Source of the DNA: Pyrenula massariospora
Taxonomy: Eukaryota > Ascomycota > Eurotiomycetes > Pyrenulales > Pyrenulaceae
Direction of reading: 5' to 3'
Assembly: GCA_021030905.1 (NCBI GenBank)
Contig: JAGFMI010000018.1
Coordinates: forward strand, 908,254-972,253
Length of the DNA stretch: 64,000 nucleotides
Part shown: piece by piece, positions 54,069 through 64,000 of the stretch
Position numbering within the stretch: position 1 is the stretch's first letter
Layout of the letters: each line of letters opens with the position of its first letter
Notes under the pieces: model-generated
What the model was told of the DNA's origin: nothing
Database searches by the model: none
Seen by the model: the letters and a program-made list of their open reading frames with translations, nothing else
Translations under genes and position numbers: made by a program

Positions 54069-57000
54069 GACGAGGGATAAACTGTTGACGAGAAGGGGTT
54101 GATGATAGAAATACGCTGCTGGCTAGTCTGAGCAACGGTTGCAGAGCGTGCAGACAGATACAAAAAGCACAAACGCAAGAATCTTGGTACTTTAAAAGCA
54201 CTTCCAAATATGCTGACAACAACTCCTTTCCACCCGGATGAGAACGCTTATAGGATCAGGGACGGCAAGAGCGCTTTACGTCCGAAGGTGGGGCAAAGAG
54301 GTGTCAGGCGCAATGAGAGTGGTTGCAGAAATTTTGTCAATGATAAAACGAGAATATAGGGATGTGGCTTTCGTGCAAGCTTTCGAGCAACCCATGTCTT
54401 CACATCAGAACAGATGATCCTTGGCCTACACCCTGTGATGAATGCCAGGGTCTTGCTTGCTCTGGCTCCAGAACCACCAGTGTTGAAGCTTCCGCTTCAG
54501 TTACAGTATTAGCGGTGGGTCTACACTATGAGCAGTGTTTACTAGCGCGCATGCTTGATGTGATTGTGGCATCTTCAGGTGTGACCGTCCTCATTTCGGC
54601 ATCCCGAACGCGTCAAGATTACACCTATGATGCCACCGTCAATGGAGTATGTCAAACAAGGACATCCAGCCAAATAGGCAGACAACGGTCAGCTTCGGAT
54701 ATGCATTGGAGATTTGCTAGACGCACTTGGTGTTCGCTGGGGGTGCGGCATATCAGTCAGTAAGATAGTGCAATGCCAGGCGGTATTCTGAGAGCGTCAG
54801 ATTGATCCGGTTGAAATCACCATCACGGTTTGAGAGCATCGTGTGTTCTGGCGTGGTAATGATGGCGGTATCGCACGATTGCCTTTTGAAACATAGCGTT
54901 GTAATGGTTGAGACGGAATAGATGATTGTTGTATTTGTTGCGTGGCCCCCCTTGTCTTCCGGTGCCCGGAGCTGACCTAGGGGCGGCCATTGGTAGTGAG
55001 GGGCCAGCTATATTCTGGGGCCTCGTTCATACCTCTTCTTAAACACCAGCAGAGGATTTTTCCAGCGACGAGAAGCTCAAATTATATACTGAAAGCGCTA
55101 GGCTCAAAAACGCCTTGTGAGAATTCGAATAAGCCTCGCACTCGGTTAGACGAACTGCAACCCTCAGTTCTTGATCCTGAGTGCGCCGGCCAATAAGGCT
55201 GAAGCGTGGCGTGGCGGAAAAGGTAGGGCTTCTGATCGGGCGATTGTCCTGCAAACAGAAACAAAAATGCTGGGGTGCCCGCTAGCCAATGCCAGCGTTG
55301 TTCCAAATGAGTTTTGCCCATTGTTGTGGGCGCCAGTTCTAGGGCTGCTCTGGCCCCAAATTTTCTGTGAAAAAGGAGTGCTGGTAAAAAACATCGGGGT
55401 TTACCTTTCATTCATATTTCTTCGACTAATTTTTGGTGTACCGTTGAGAGCGAGCAAGCAATCCTCACTGTTCTCTTGAGTTTTCTCACATGTCAAATCC
55501 GATAGTGACGCTCCATGACTCCTTGAAAAATTCGGAGAAAGCAGACTGATGGTTGACACGTTTCCCACCTTAGCCCACCAGGTTGAGACTGGTTTGACTC
55601 ATTCTGGTTGTCGCTGCCTTCTGATTCGCACAGTCTATAGCAATTGATCTGAGGGAGCGAAGAGCGTGTTCAACAACGTGAGTAAAAAAGAGGACAGAGA
55701 GTTCCATTGCTCCGATTTCAATGTGCATCAAGGTTCTCTAGGTGACCACTAAATCACCCCTGGACGTTTTCCCCTCTCGTGCACATGATCAGCGAGTCGA
55801 GACCAGGTGGCGCCGATAACCGTTCCATTAGTGCAGACGGACTCTCAATAAGCCGAAGATCTTCGTGAATTTCTTTTTGGATCTTAAATCTGGTTGAGGG
55901 GCACTATCGAAACCGAGGTCGAAGAGTCTTGCGACATCGTGCGAGGGAAAGGCGCATTCAGCCGCACAGGATTGCAGATGGTTATGTCAGCGTCCCTTTA
56001 TAATCATTCCTGCTGTCTTAGGCCTCCTTCTTACAAGCAACCTCACGCGGACGACCCAAGGACATCAGCGGCGAATTGAAGACAATATGATGCGCAAGAC
56101 GAACGTATTATGATCGAAGAGTGTGCCGTACCTGCTAGCGTCCCCAGCTTCACGGAAGCTCGACATAGGGTATCAGGGCACCGTATTTTGAGTGTTCAGG
56201 CCGAGGCAGCGTCGGCAAAGGTCACATACCAGCAGGAATCCACCGAGAGCATCTGTTGAAGAGGAGCATCCGACAGTGTCGCGAGGCAAGAAAAGTTGAA
56301 ACGACGTTGTTGAAAGCGATTTCAACTTGGGCCGCCGCATCTCCAAGGCCGGTGTGGGTCCGCCTAGGTACGGTCCTTACCTGGTGGGACAGCTCAAGTT
56401 CCCACGGACCTGGCATCCCACCCTTTCTTCTAATACATGGCTAACTGTATCCTCTCGCTATCCACTTTAGCGCGCGTGTATCGCCTTTTCCAATTGAGGC
56501 GCTCCAGTCACGTTGACCTACGAAGAGACCGTGTGAGGCTGATTCTCCGAAGGCTTCTCCTCCAACAAGTGCCTGAGCTAGATGATCACAGGCGCGGATC
56601 TTGCGAGAAAACCCTCCTACAAAGGCCCATGTCAACAAGCGAATTGTGTGAAAATTTATACAGGAAGCGGAAGCCGTGAAATAAAATAATTGGGCACTGT
56701 TGTATATGTGGTGCATGATTCGTCTTCACCCCCGCAAGTAGCGCAGGTTGGCTGCCCGAAACCCTGGTGTTGTGGGTGTCTAAGTTAGGGTCTCGATAGG
56801 CTCCCCTAGCGAATTCGGCCTCATCCCGAGGTCTCTTGGATTTGCTGTATGAAGACTGCACATAGCCCGAGAAATGGCGTCAAGGAAAGAAAGAGCGGAG
56901 TTTTCCGATGGACACTTGTTGCGCCTTTTCGATCTGCATGACGTTGGCGTCTGTAGCCGTGTTTCATACAAGCGGGCTGAGTAGTAGGCACTTGATGTCT

Positions 57001-58393
57001 CCGTGGCCTAGGGACTAGGACGAAGTGGAAACTGGACCGAAGCGACATTATTCACAACCTATTCTTACATCTCTGAGGATCGCACAGAGCGGAGTTTAGG
57101 GTCACAACGTCTGGAGTATTCGGTTAAACAACGATATGAGGACTTCAGTGCACCTGGCGAGGAGCTTTCTAATATGGCTTTTCGAGGCACATTGAGCGTC
57201 TGCTACCTCCCGAGGCTTTAACACAAGATCAACTAGTGAGCGCTCTCGTCAGTACATTAATTACCTCCCGATTGTCGCGGTACTAGGCAATCTGGCCTAC
57301 CACACTTGAGGCATTTGTGAAGGTACTTCGTACTTAAACTGTACATAGACCCATACATCATCCTGTCCTCCTAGCTTCTCAAAGGACTTTAAAGGGGACA
57401 AACGTCTCTCGTGGATTAACCGAATATTCCAAGGCGGGAGCAAGCCGATTTGTCAATGCCTGCCAACAAGTGATACAAGACCAGCCAAGTTTCCGAGAGC
57501 TCGCATTTTATGATCGATCCAAGGAGCTCGAGCGTTCTCAGTCCTTCAAGACTAGAACATGCTTCCAGTTCGTTACGGCTTAGTTAATACTGAGTGCCAT
57601 TCCAGATCATCGTTCCCTCCAATAAGCTCCGAAGAACCTCCTACTTACAGATATTCATAGCAAGAGTCTCCATTCTTTCCTCCTTCGTCTGTTGCGCATT
57701 TCGCCTGCTATTCTCGCTCGTCTCGCCCAACTTAGGTCCCCCACCAGGATCCATTTTCTTCTACATTGATAGCTCTGTTCTCCCAAACTGCCACTGAGGC
57801 GAACTTTGACAGCATCAGCAAATACTAAATAGCCAGGAAATTGGAAAAAGCCGTGCGTTTGAATTTGTCGTAACTAGCGACAGGGCTTGGAAAAGCGTTG
57901 ACAAATACGCCAATTCTCCGTAGCCTGAGTCTCAGACAGTGTCATTCATCTTGGAGTAAGTCCAGAATAGTCTGCAACGACGTAACGAGCCCCAACGTAG
58001 TCCATTCTAGATCGTAAGGCATTACGTAAATGGGCTTCCTAATTGATACGATTTCGCACATCAAGGGTTTAATACGCACAGCGTAATTCGTTGCAATGCC
58101 GTCGAGGCGGTACCGCACGAGATCGCTCTGCATCAGCTCTAGACCGGCTCGATGTGTCGCGAAGATTCATTAAGAGAATGAAGAGCCGTTATAGGTCATC
58201 TTTCTCGATAGGAGGACATAGAGATCATTGTAAAGGGTCTGCGAACATGGCAGCGGTTGCAGTAAGCCTCGACGGGCCTTAAATGGATGAGCCGTGATTG
58301 TTCACAGTGTTCAGACTTTTGCGCAACAATACTGAACATAGCTAGTCAGGTCAATGTAATGCACCGAGAAGAAGACGTATGCGAGTTCTGCAG
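54069..58393. other. Gene-poor region, about 4.3 kb
   Basis: No supported gene, RNA or complete repeat. The scattered frames of 60-130 codons (for example 54362-54763 plus, 55082-55411 minus, 56586-56861 minus) show no motif and cannot be linked by splice sites. Composition is mixed rather than extremely AT-rich. It probably contains old, unrecognisable insertions plus the 3' side of the HET gene and the promoter of the zinc-finger gene. Confidence 0.5.
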
Positions 58394-60497
58394 TCATATG
58401 ATGACGATGGAACGTTTGCGGCGCTTTTCCGCCCCAATATCAAAGGTTGCACCAAGGTGCGAGTCCGATAATCCCAGAAGTCGAGCAATCTTAACTTCAT
58501 CCCATATCCAAAAGCTTCCGACACGCTCAAACTGACGTCCGTCTGGATGCTCAAAAAGAATTAGACCGCGAAGCTCGTGCACTGCTTCGTCATGGTAGAC
58601 TGGGAGACAGTGAAAATAACCGATGTCGGTGAGCGTAGACTCATCCCGATCTAGCTGCACTTCAGGTTCTAAATCAGCCTTAATAGCATCTTTCTGAGAC
58701 CTCACGTCTAGAACCCGCCCTTCGACGGTTACTATCCACGTAAGAGAGCATAGAGACTGATCCTCAGCCCTTGCGAGCGTTATTTTGAGAAGCTGTCCTT
58801 CAATTTTCAAGAACCCGCCCGTCACCATCCCAAATGGGTTATCGGTCTCCGTTGAGGCTTCAATCTCAGAAACCTTGGCAACGAGAGCGTTAGACTTCCA
58901 TGCATTCGGTTGGCAAATTGCTCCATCCACCGAAGCCCAGGACCACGATGGGGCTCTTTTGTTCCAACCTTCATGGGGAGTATGCGCAGTTTGCCATATT
59001 AACAAATGTTCGATGCCGTTCTGCCATAGTCCAGCTACATAGCGACCTCCGTGATATTCTGTCAACTTGTAATTTTCTGACAATTTGGTTGCAATTCCGG
59101 ATAAAGCTATCAGCTTATCCTGGGAGTTGGTGAGATGTGCTTCTGAGTACCTTTCAATGATGTGTGCCCAAAGTATTACTAGCCACAAGTGTTTCTCTGG
59201 TAAATCTTGGAGCTCAAATTGCGCTTTTACAAAATTTTCAGCATTAAGATCCTTGACATTGCTTTTCATAGCATTGCGACCAGGGAGGAGACCAGTCGGA
59301 AGCACCTCCATCGCATCTAGTTCGCAGCACTCCCAAAGAAGTTGATTCTGACCAAAATGTATCACTCTTGGTGACAGAAGTCGCTCTTGCAAAGCCCATC
59401 CACGTTGCGTAAGTGGAGCGTCATCGACCTGTGTTACCCACAGCGAGTTGTCAATCACGCGCCAACTTTTGCTCCCGAGTGGTCGAGAAAGCTCGATCAC
59501 GGGAGGATTGATATCTGCTGGTCGCCTTCTTGAGAAGAGCCCCCTGTAGCTGTCTGGAGCAGACGTCGCCGCTATATTAAGAGCTGAGCATGCATAGACT
59601 TTATGCATCACATTAGCTTCTCGTAACCAGTCTCCTCTTTCGTCCTGCAAGATGCACAACGAGTCAATCCAGATATAGCGGAATTTGAGTGCCCGTGTGA
59701 CCTGAATCGCATCTCGAAAATTCTGAGGGAGCTCTGATATATCAATACCTTCTTCGAATTTTGATAAGTTGTTCGTAGTAAGTGTCTTTTTGAACGGTCT
59801 CTTTCCCCAGCAATGACTAAGTGTGACATATTCGCCTTCAAAGCGTTCATATTCGCTGTCCCGAGGTAACCTCACTCGGCTTTCTACTCCAGTGTCAACT
59901 TCAATGAGTCGTGTAGGCCGCCAACTATTTGCTCGACCTTTGTGGTGGCAAAGCTTATGTTCCTTCTTGCACTTGTCTAATTGATAACGAATGAACGAAA
60001 TGGAATTTTCTGAGCCACTAGAATCTGTGACTACCTGCTGAAAGTATTCCCTCACAGCTTCGTCCACGTCAGCTATGCTGTTGGTCTAGAAGAACGATTT
60101 CCTTACACTGATCAGGATATAAGACGAACAGCTTGAAGAACGCGCTCTGCTTCGCGTTCATTGTCCGCCGCAATATTACGTTGACACGAAGCTCAAGCGT
60201 TGTTTCCCGAATGCCCTCAGCTGGCGCTGCATGCAACAAATACTCGGTGTTGACGATCCGGATATTCAAATCTGTCTCATTCAAAGGCTCTTGAAGATTC
60301 AGTTCAGCCCGTAATTGATCCACAATTGCGGTGCAGATATAGCAATGACGCTGTCTTTCACGAATAAGACTTTCGATATCTATACCGAAGTCGGCTCCAG
60401 TTCGAGGTATATTCTCAGCATCCTTCTGAATTTGTAGCTGTTGAAGAATTTGATAGCAATTTGAGCAGATATGGCCAGATGCAGCCAACCCTTCCAT
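58394..60497 (-). CDS. HET-domain (heterokaryon incompatibility) protein
   Basis: Two exons: 60497-60107 and 60072-58394, giving 689 residues. The gap between them would be a 34-nt GT-AG intron (GTAAGG donor, GCATAG acceptor), below the usual fungal minimum, so a small frameshift is the alternative. The N terminus has a cysteine-containing region (HICSNCYQILQQL, ERQRHCYICTAI) common before HET domains. The HET domain follows with all three signature blocks: YVTLSHCWG, FRYIWIDSLCILQD, and ERGWALQERLLSPRVIHF together with SALNIAATSAPDSYRGLFS. The C-terminal region (APSWSWASVDG onward) is the usual HET extension. HET proteins trigger cell death when incompatible fungal individuals fuse, acting in the cytoplasm, some with a TIR-related fold. 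No NLR or WD repeats are attached. Partner locus unknown. Confidence 0.88.
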
Positions 60498-63459
60498 TGC
60501 GGTAGTCTCGTGCCCAATGCTAGCATGATTCCGACCGTCCGCAGGAAGGACGGGCCAGATCTTTTAGAATATGCGTTGGATCATCGAGCAGTAGAACAGA
60601 CTTGATTGAAAATAGATAGTGAAACCATTGTTTCAGTTTGACACGAATTCCTTGTAGTGCAACAAGGGTGGGAGCTCTTTTATGAATAACCTGGATAGTA
60701 GTGGCGAAGCTTTGTGCCTTCGCACGCAAAGCTGGCTCGCTGGGAGGCCTAGGCCAGGATGAAAGCCCAATCAGAGGCGACTAGCAGACCCATTCAAATT
60801 TGAAACCCCTCAAAAATCCTCCCTAAGGACGTACGAGACATGACAAGCCTCTACCAACGATCTACTGCGTCTCAGGCCTGTTGAACTTAGTGGGTCTTCT
60901 GCAATATTGGTCATCAGGCGTATATATTTCAGAATAAGCTGGGCAGACTCGCTGGAAGGACCGTCCGTGTACGTAAAACGCGATGGGGCAGTGGTTGCCG
61001 TTAAAATTTAAAAGCCCTGTGACCCTGTTACATAGAGCATATCCAATTAGGTATCATATTGCAAGGCAGACTGCATCACCAATAATCTACCACGAGGCTC
61101 AGGACTGCCTGGTTATCCTAATCGACGATATAGTCAACTCTCAATCTCGGCGGAGTATTGCTTGTTACTTGAGTCTTCATATGGCAGAAATTATGCTAAC
61201 CAAGACCTTCTTAGCTTGGTCGGTCAGTTAGGAGGCTATCGAGGAAGGTGTAAGTATCATTCTGGACACATCTGCTCCTCTTTCCTAATCTTTAGTTTGC
61301 CGTGCCGCGGCCAGCTATTTCTCGGGCAATTTTACTGGACTGTTGACTTTTTCACATTGTGCGCAAGGTTGAAAAGGCGCCTTCTTTCCCTTAGCCCTTC
61401 ACGCCTTTTTGCCTCGCGCCTCTGTATGCTTCTTTAACAGGAAACCTCTATTCGGTGATTATTCTGTGCTGGCAGTGCTTTTCTTTACCTTCTAGTTCTT
61501 AGGCGATTTGCCCCCGAAGATCACAACTCCATCATGCAACGAAAAATCAAATTAGCAAACATTCCATGCATTACCCGTCGGGCTAGTTGTCTGCGCCCAG
61601 AAACGTGTTCCAAGAAATGGCGGTGACATTGCGGGTATCACAGATTCAACTTTCCACACAGGGTCCGCTTGAACAAAACCATACATTGGTGCGACTAGTG
61701 GCTGAAGTGCAGGTCATCATGCGCTCTGAAGCGAAGATAGCTTTTCATGTCGTGTTAGGAACACAGCATCATACTAACGATCCTAGCGGCTTTGGGATAC
61801 TTCCGCCAGTTATCTACACGTCTCCTTTCCCCAGCCCTTCCACTGGTCAGTTGCCCAATTTTTGCTAGCCCTCGAATGAGTCTGTAGATATCTCAACGTG
61901 CCCTCTTGAGCACTTCATCGATCAGGGCAACATGACCTGTATCATTGATCTTGAGCCCGGATAGATAAATTTGACGGTAACTCGGTACCTTAATTCTACC
62001 ACCCATTGTCTGAGCAGTACTTGTCCTGACCTCAGTGCGGCTGGATGCTCTGTGTGACAATGGTGGCCCTGTAATGCTCATGGCAATCCGAACGCGGCCC
62101 GTCTAAGCGTCAATCTAAGGCACTTCATTTGCGCCATTGCTTCTGGTCAACGCTATCGATAACTTATACTGCTAGGACCCTTCCTCGGTGTTAATATTGT
62201 ATCTCACAGATAGTACTACGGTACGCGTTTTTAAACAAGTGCCCGTTTTGATCGTCCAGGCAAACGAGCCAATAAAACGCCGTACGAGCCGAAGACGGAT
62301 TCAGGCAAGCCTAGCAACGCGTAGGCTGGCCTCTCAATTGATCCAGGGATATCTCTTGACAAGTCTGCTCGTAATGAGTTGGTTCGACAACGCAGTATTG
62401 TGGGGCATCCTTCTTGACCGAGATCCTACAGACCATGCTCGGACTCCGACGACCAGCTCCACGTCACACCACAGTAAATCAAAGCTCTTCCTGCAATGCC
62501 AATGCTGTTGAACCAATGTTGTTCCATGGAATAGCAATGTGATAGTCTCAACAATGCTAGATGGAGCCTACCACAAAATACCGTGAATGATGCATTCGCG
62601 CATACAATGCAGCGTTAATAATTGTCGGCAGGCATGACAATTTTTTAGTATATCTCAAGAACGCTTTACGATGCTCATTTTATGAACAATTGCCAGAATA
62701 CCGTCTTGAGAGTCTTCAAAATTGTTGCAAGGGCTGAAAGGCATTCACAACTTTGGGTGAAACTCCCTTGCTTGACAGGGTTTATGCAGAGCAACATGCA
62801 CTGCCCGATTGCTAGATCGCCGTGAGGACCACAACCCTTCGCTACCGCATCTCTCGCGCACTATTCGAGAGTGAGGGACTTTGAAGCTAGAGCCTCGTCT
62901 AGACTACCTAATGCAAGCTGACCCTCTCGCAAGGCTCTAGACAAGACATATGCCGCTCGCCACCACCATACCGCCCTTACCGTTTACTCGTACGACACGA
63001 TTCACAGATTCCCGAACAGCATCTCTACTCCGCACAGCTCAGACAAAAGGCCTATTCCATCGAAGGAGCGACACCGCTTCGCTGAGGCAGGTCTACCACT
63101 GCCACAATCGATGAAACTTGCCTGTGCGTCTTCATGCTAGCCTATGATAGTTCCAGCAGGTCTACGTCACACCCCCATTGCATTGTCGTAGAGTTTTACA
63201 GCTCTATCGAGTCCATGTGACCCTTTTCAACGCTCTCCGGCGTAGCCTCGCTATAAGACTGGAGATAGGCGCAGACATCCCTCTTTCAGCGTGTTTTGCG
63301 ATCATGCTGCTCACCCTACAATTCGACCACGACAAATGCCGACATGGACACATAATTGGAGCGCTGCCTTTCCTTACGCCGTCTACTGCAGATTTTGCCT
63401 TCTCAAGGCTGTTTTGGGTTCTCAGGTAAAATTTTGCCTGGTCTATTGCCATATCAAGA

Positions 63460-63708
63460 TCAGAAGCAGGGTGAGTCGCACGTCGCTGATTCAGAACGCA
63501 AATATATGCACCTTACATCTTGGACCCACATCACAATATTGTTGTAGTCGTCACGTCTCAGAGTCTCACGTAGAGCGTTTGCCTTTTCTTTCTTGAGAAT
63601 TAGCCTAATTGTTTCTTGCCATTCCTCGATCAGCTCGTTCAATTCTTCATTTTCCGTCACCACTGCCCTAGCACTTTCCCGGCCGAGGATCGGTAGTTCT
63701 TGTACCAT
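63460..63708 (-). CDS. Short charged reading frame, possible gene fragment
   Basis: An ATG at 63708 opens an 82-codon frame whose first 65 residues look like a soluble helical protein rich in Glu, Lys and Leu (ELNELIEEWQETIRLILKKE). The rest is less convincing. A second open stretch in another frame (63452-63204, starting MAIDQAKFYLRTQN) follows directly, so an intron or frame change could connect them. No family recognised. It may be a relic. Confidence 0.25.
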   Translation of the reverse strand: MVQELPILGRESARAVVTENEELNELIEEWQETIRLILKKEKANALRETLRRDDYNNIVMWVQDVRCIYLRSESATCDSPCF

Positions 63709-63964
63709 TTTATCATCCTAGTCTTCTTTTACGTCTCCCGAATCTAGTAGCGGAACCTGTACGAGCATGCTCGCCGGTTCCGAGTACGTTCTTTCGTTTA
63801 CTAATTTTCCTACCTTCATTCTTACGATGTTACTGAGTTTCAGCTCAATAGCTTTGTAAGTAGGTGGAATGCCGGGAAGGAATTACAGCAGGAACAGGCT
63901 GTAGGTTAGAGATGTAGGATGTTCATGAACGGGGCGGTCGCCGCCGAGAAAGATAGTCCCGGGC

Positions 63965-63978
63965 GGGGGGGGGGGGGG
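63965..63978 (+). repeat. Run of 14 G
   Basis: Homopolymer of G immediately after GGGC, 22 bp before the window end. Such runs are a frequent site of sequencing or assembly error; no biological role is indicated. Confidence 0.8.
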
Positions 63979-64000
63979 CTCATTGAAACCTCAAAAGGGA

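Larger units (their letters stand above)
60498..64000. other. Gene-poor region to window end, about 3.5 kb
   Basis: No supported gene. The start is the HET gene's upstream region. Short frames at 61587-61868 (plus), 61893-62081 (minus) and 62188-62511 (plus) have no motif. A charged minus-strand fragment lies at 63460-63708, and a long G homopolymer near the end. I see no tRNA, terminal repeats or telomeric repeat. Confidence 0.45.

Noticed and set aside
54362-54763. 133-codon plus-strand frame as an orphan gene
   Set aside because: It has no ATG context, motif or splice partner, and its composition matches the surrounding non-coding DNA.

Overview
This window is nuclear DNA of a filamentous ascomycete (Pezizomycotina). 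The evidence is short spliceosomal introns of about 48-150 nt with GT-AG ends and CTAA-type branch points, and gene families typical of these fungi: a HeLo-NACHT NLR, a HET-domain protein, a CYP52-type P450, a LAT/MUP1-type permease and a decayed pogo/Fot1 transposase. I cannot fix the class or species from sequence alone. I saw no tRNA, rRNA, CRISPR array or telomeric repeat.

Layout. At 1-36 kb lies an accessory region. It starts with a FAD monooxygenase cut by the window edge (1-938, minus). Then come an orphan membrane protein (2820-4736), a transposase relic (about 5185-5790), an intracellular-type subtilase (6571-8073), a secreted sphingomyelinase D/phospholipase D-like enzyme (9354-10337) and a five-exon membrane protein with a one-base frameshift (12327-15284). 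These are followed by a HeLo-NACHT NLR, also frameshifted (16136-18999), a 156-bp palindromic MITE-like element (20251-20406), a P450 (20772-22471), a protein with a STAND-type N-terminal region but no NTPase (24440-26831), a six-exon amino-acid permease (27463-29695), a decayed gene relic (about 30560-31290), two small hypothetical or glycine-rich genes (31301-33588), and an SF1-helicase-like gene with degenerate motifs and an in-frame TGA (34611-37355).

At 37.9-49.4 kb lies a compact housekeeping block: PRP4 (splicing), a PTC7-type mitochondrial PP2C phosphatase, a YTA7/ATAD2-type AAA ATPase with bromodomain (chromatin), and SEC66/SEC71 (ER translocation). These are intact and closely spaced.

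At 49.4-64 kb lies a gene-poor region with two supported genes: a two-exon C2H2 zinc-finger protein (53529-54068) and a HET-domain protein (58394-60497). The rest is non-coding or decayed.

How the genes relate: three loci belong to families linked to fungal self/non-self recognition or programmed cell death (HeLo-NACHT, the STAND-N-like protein, HET), and they sit in the variable flanks around a conserved core. Most exon models were built by hand from splice signals and reading-frame continuity. Several genes begin upstream of the longest open frame or are joined across introns.
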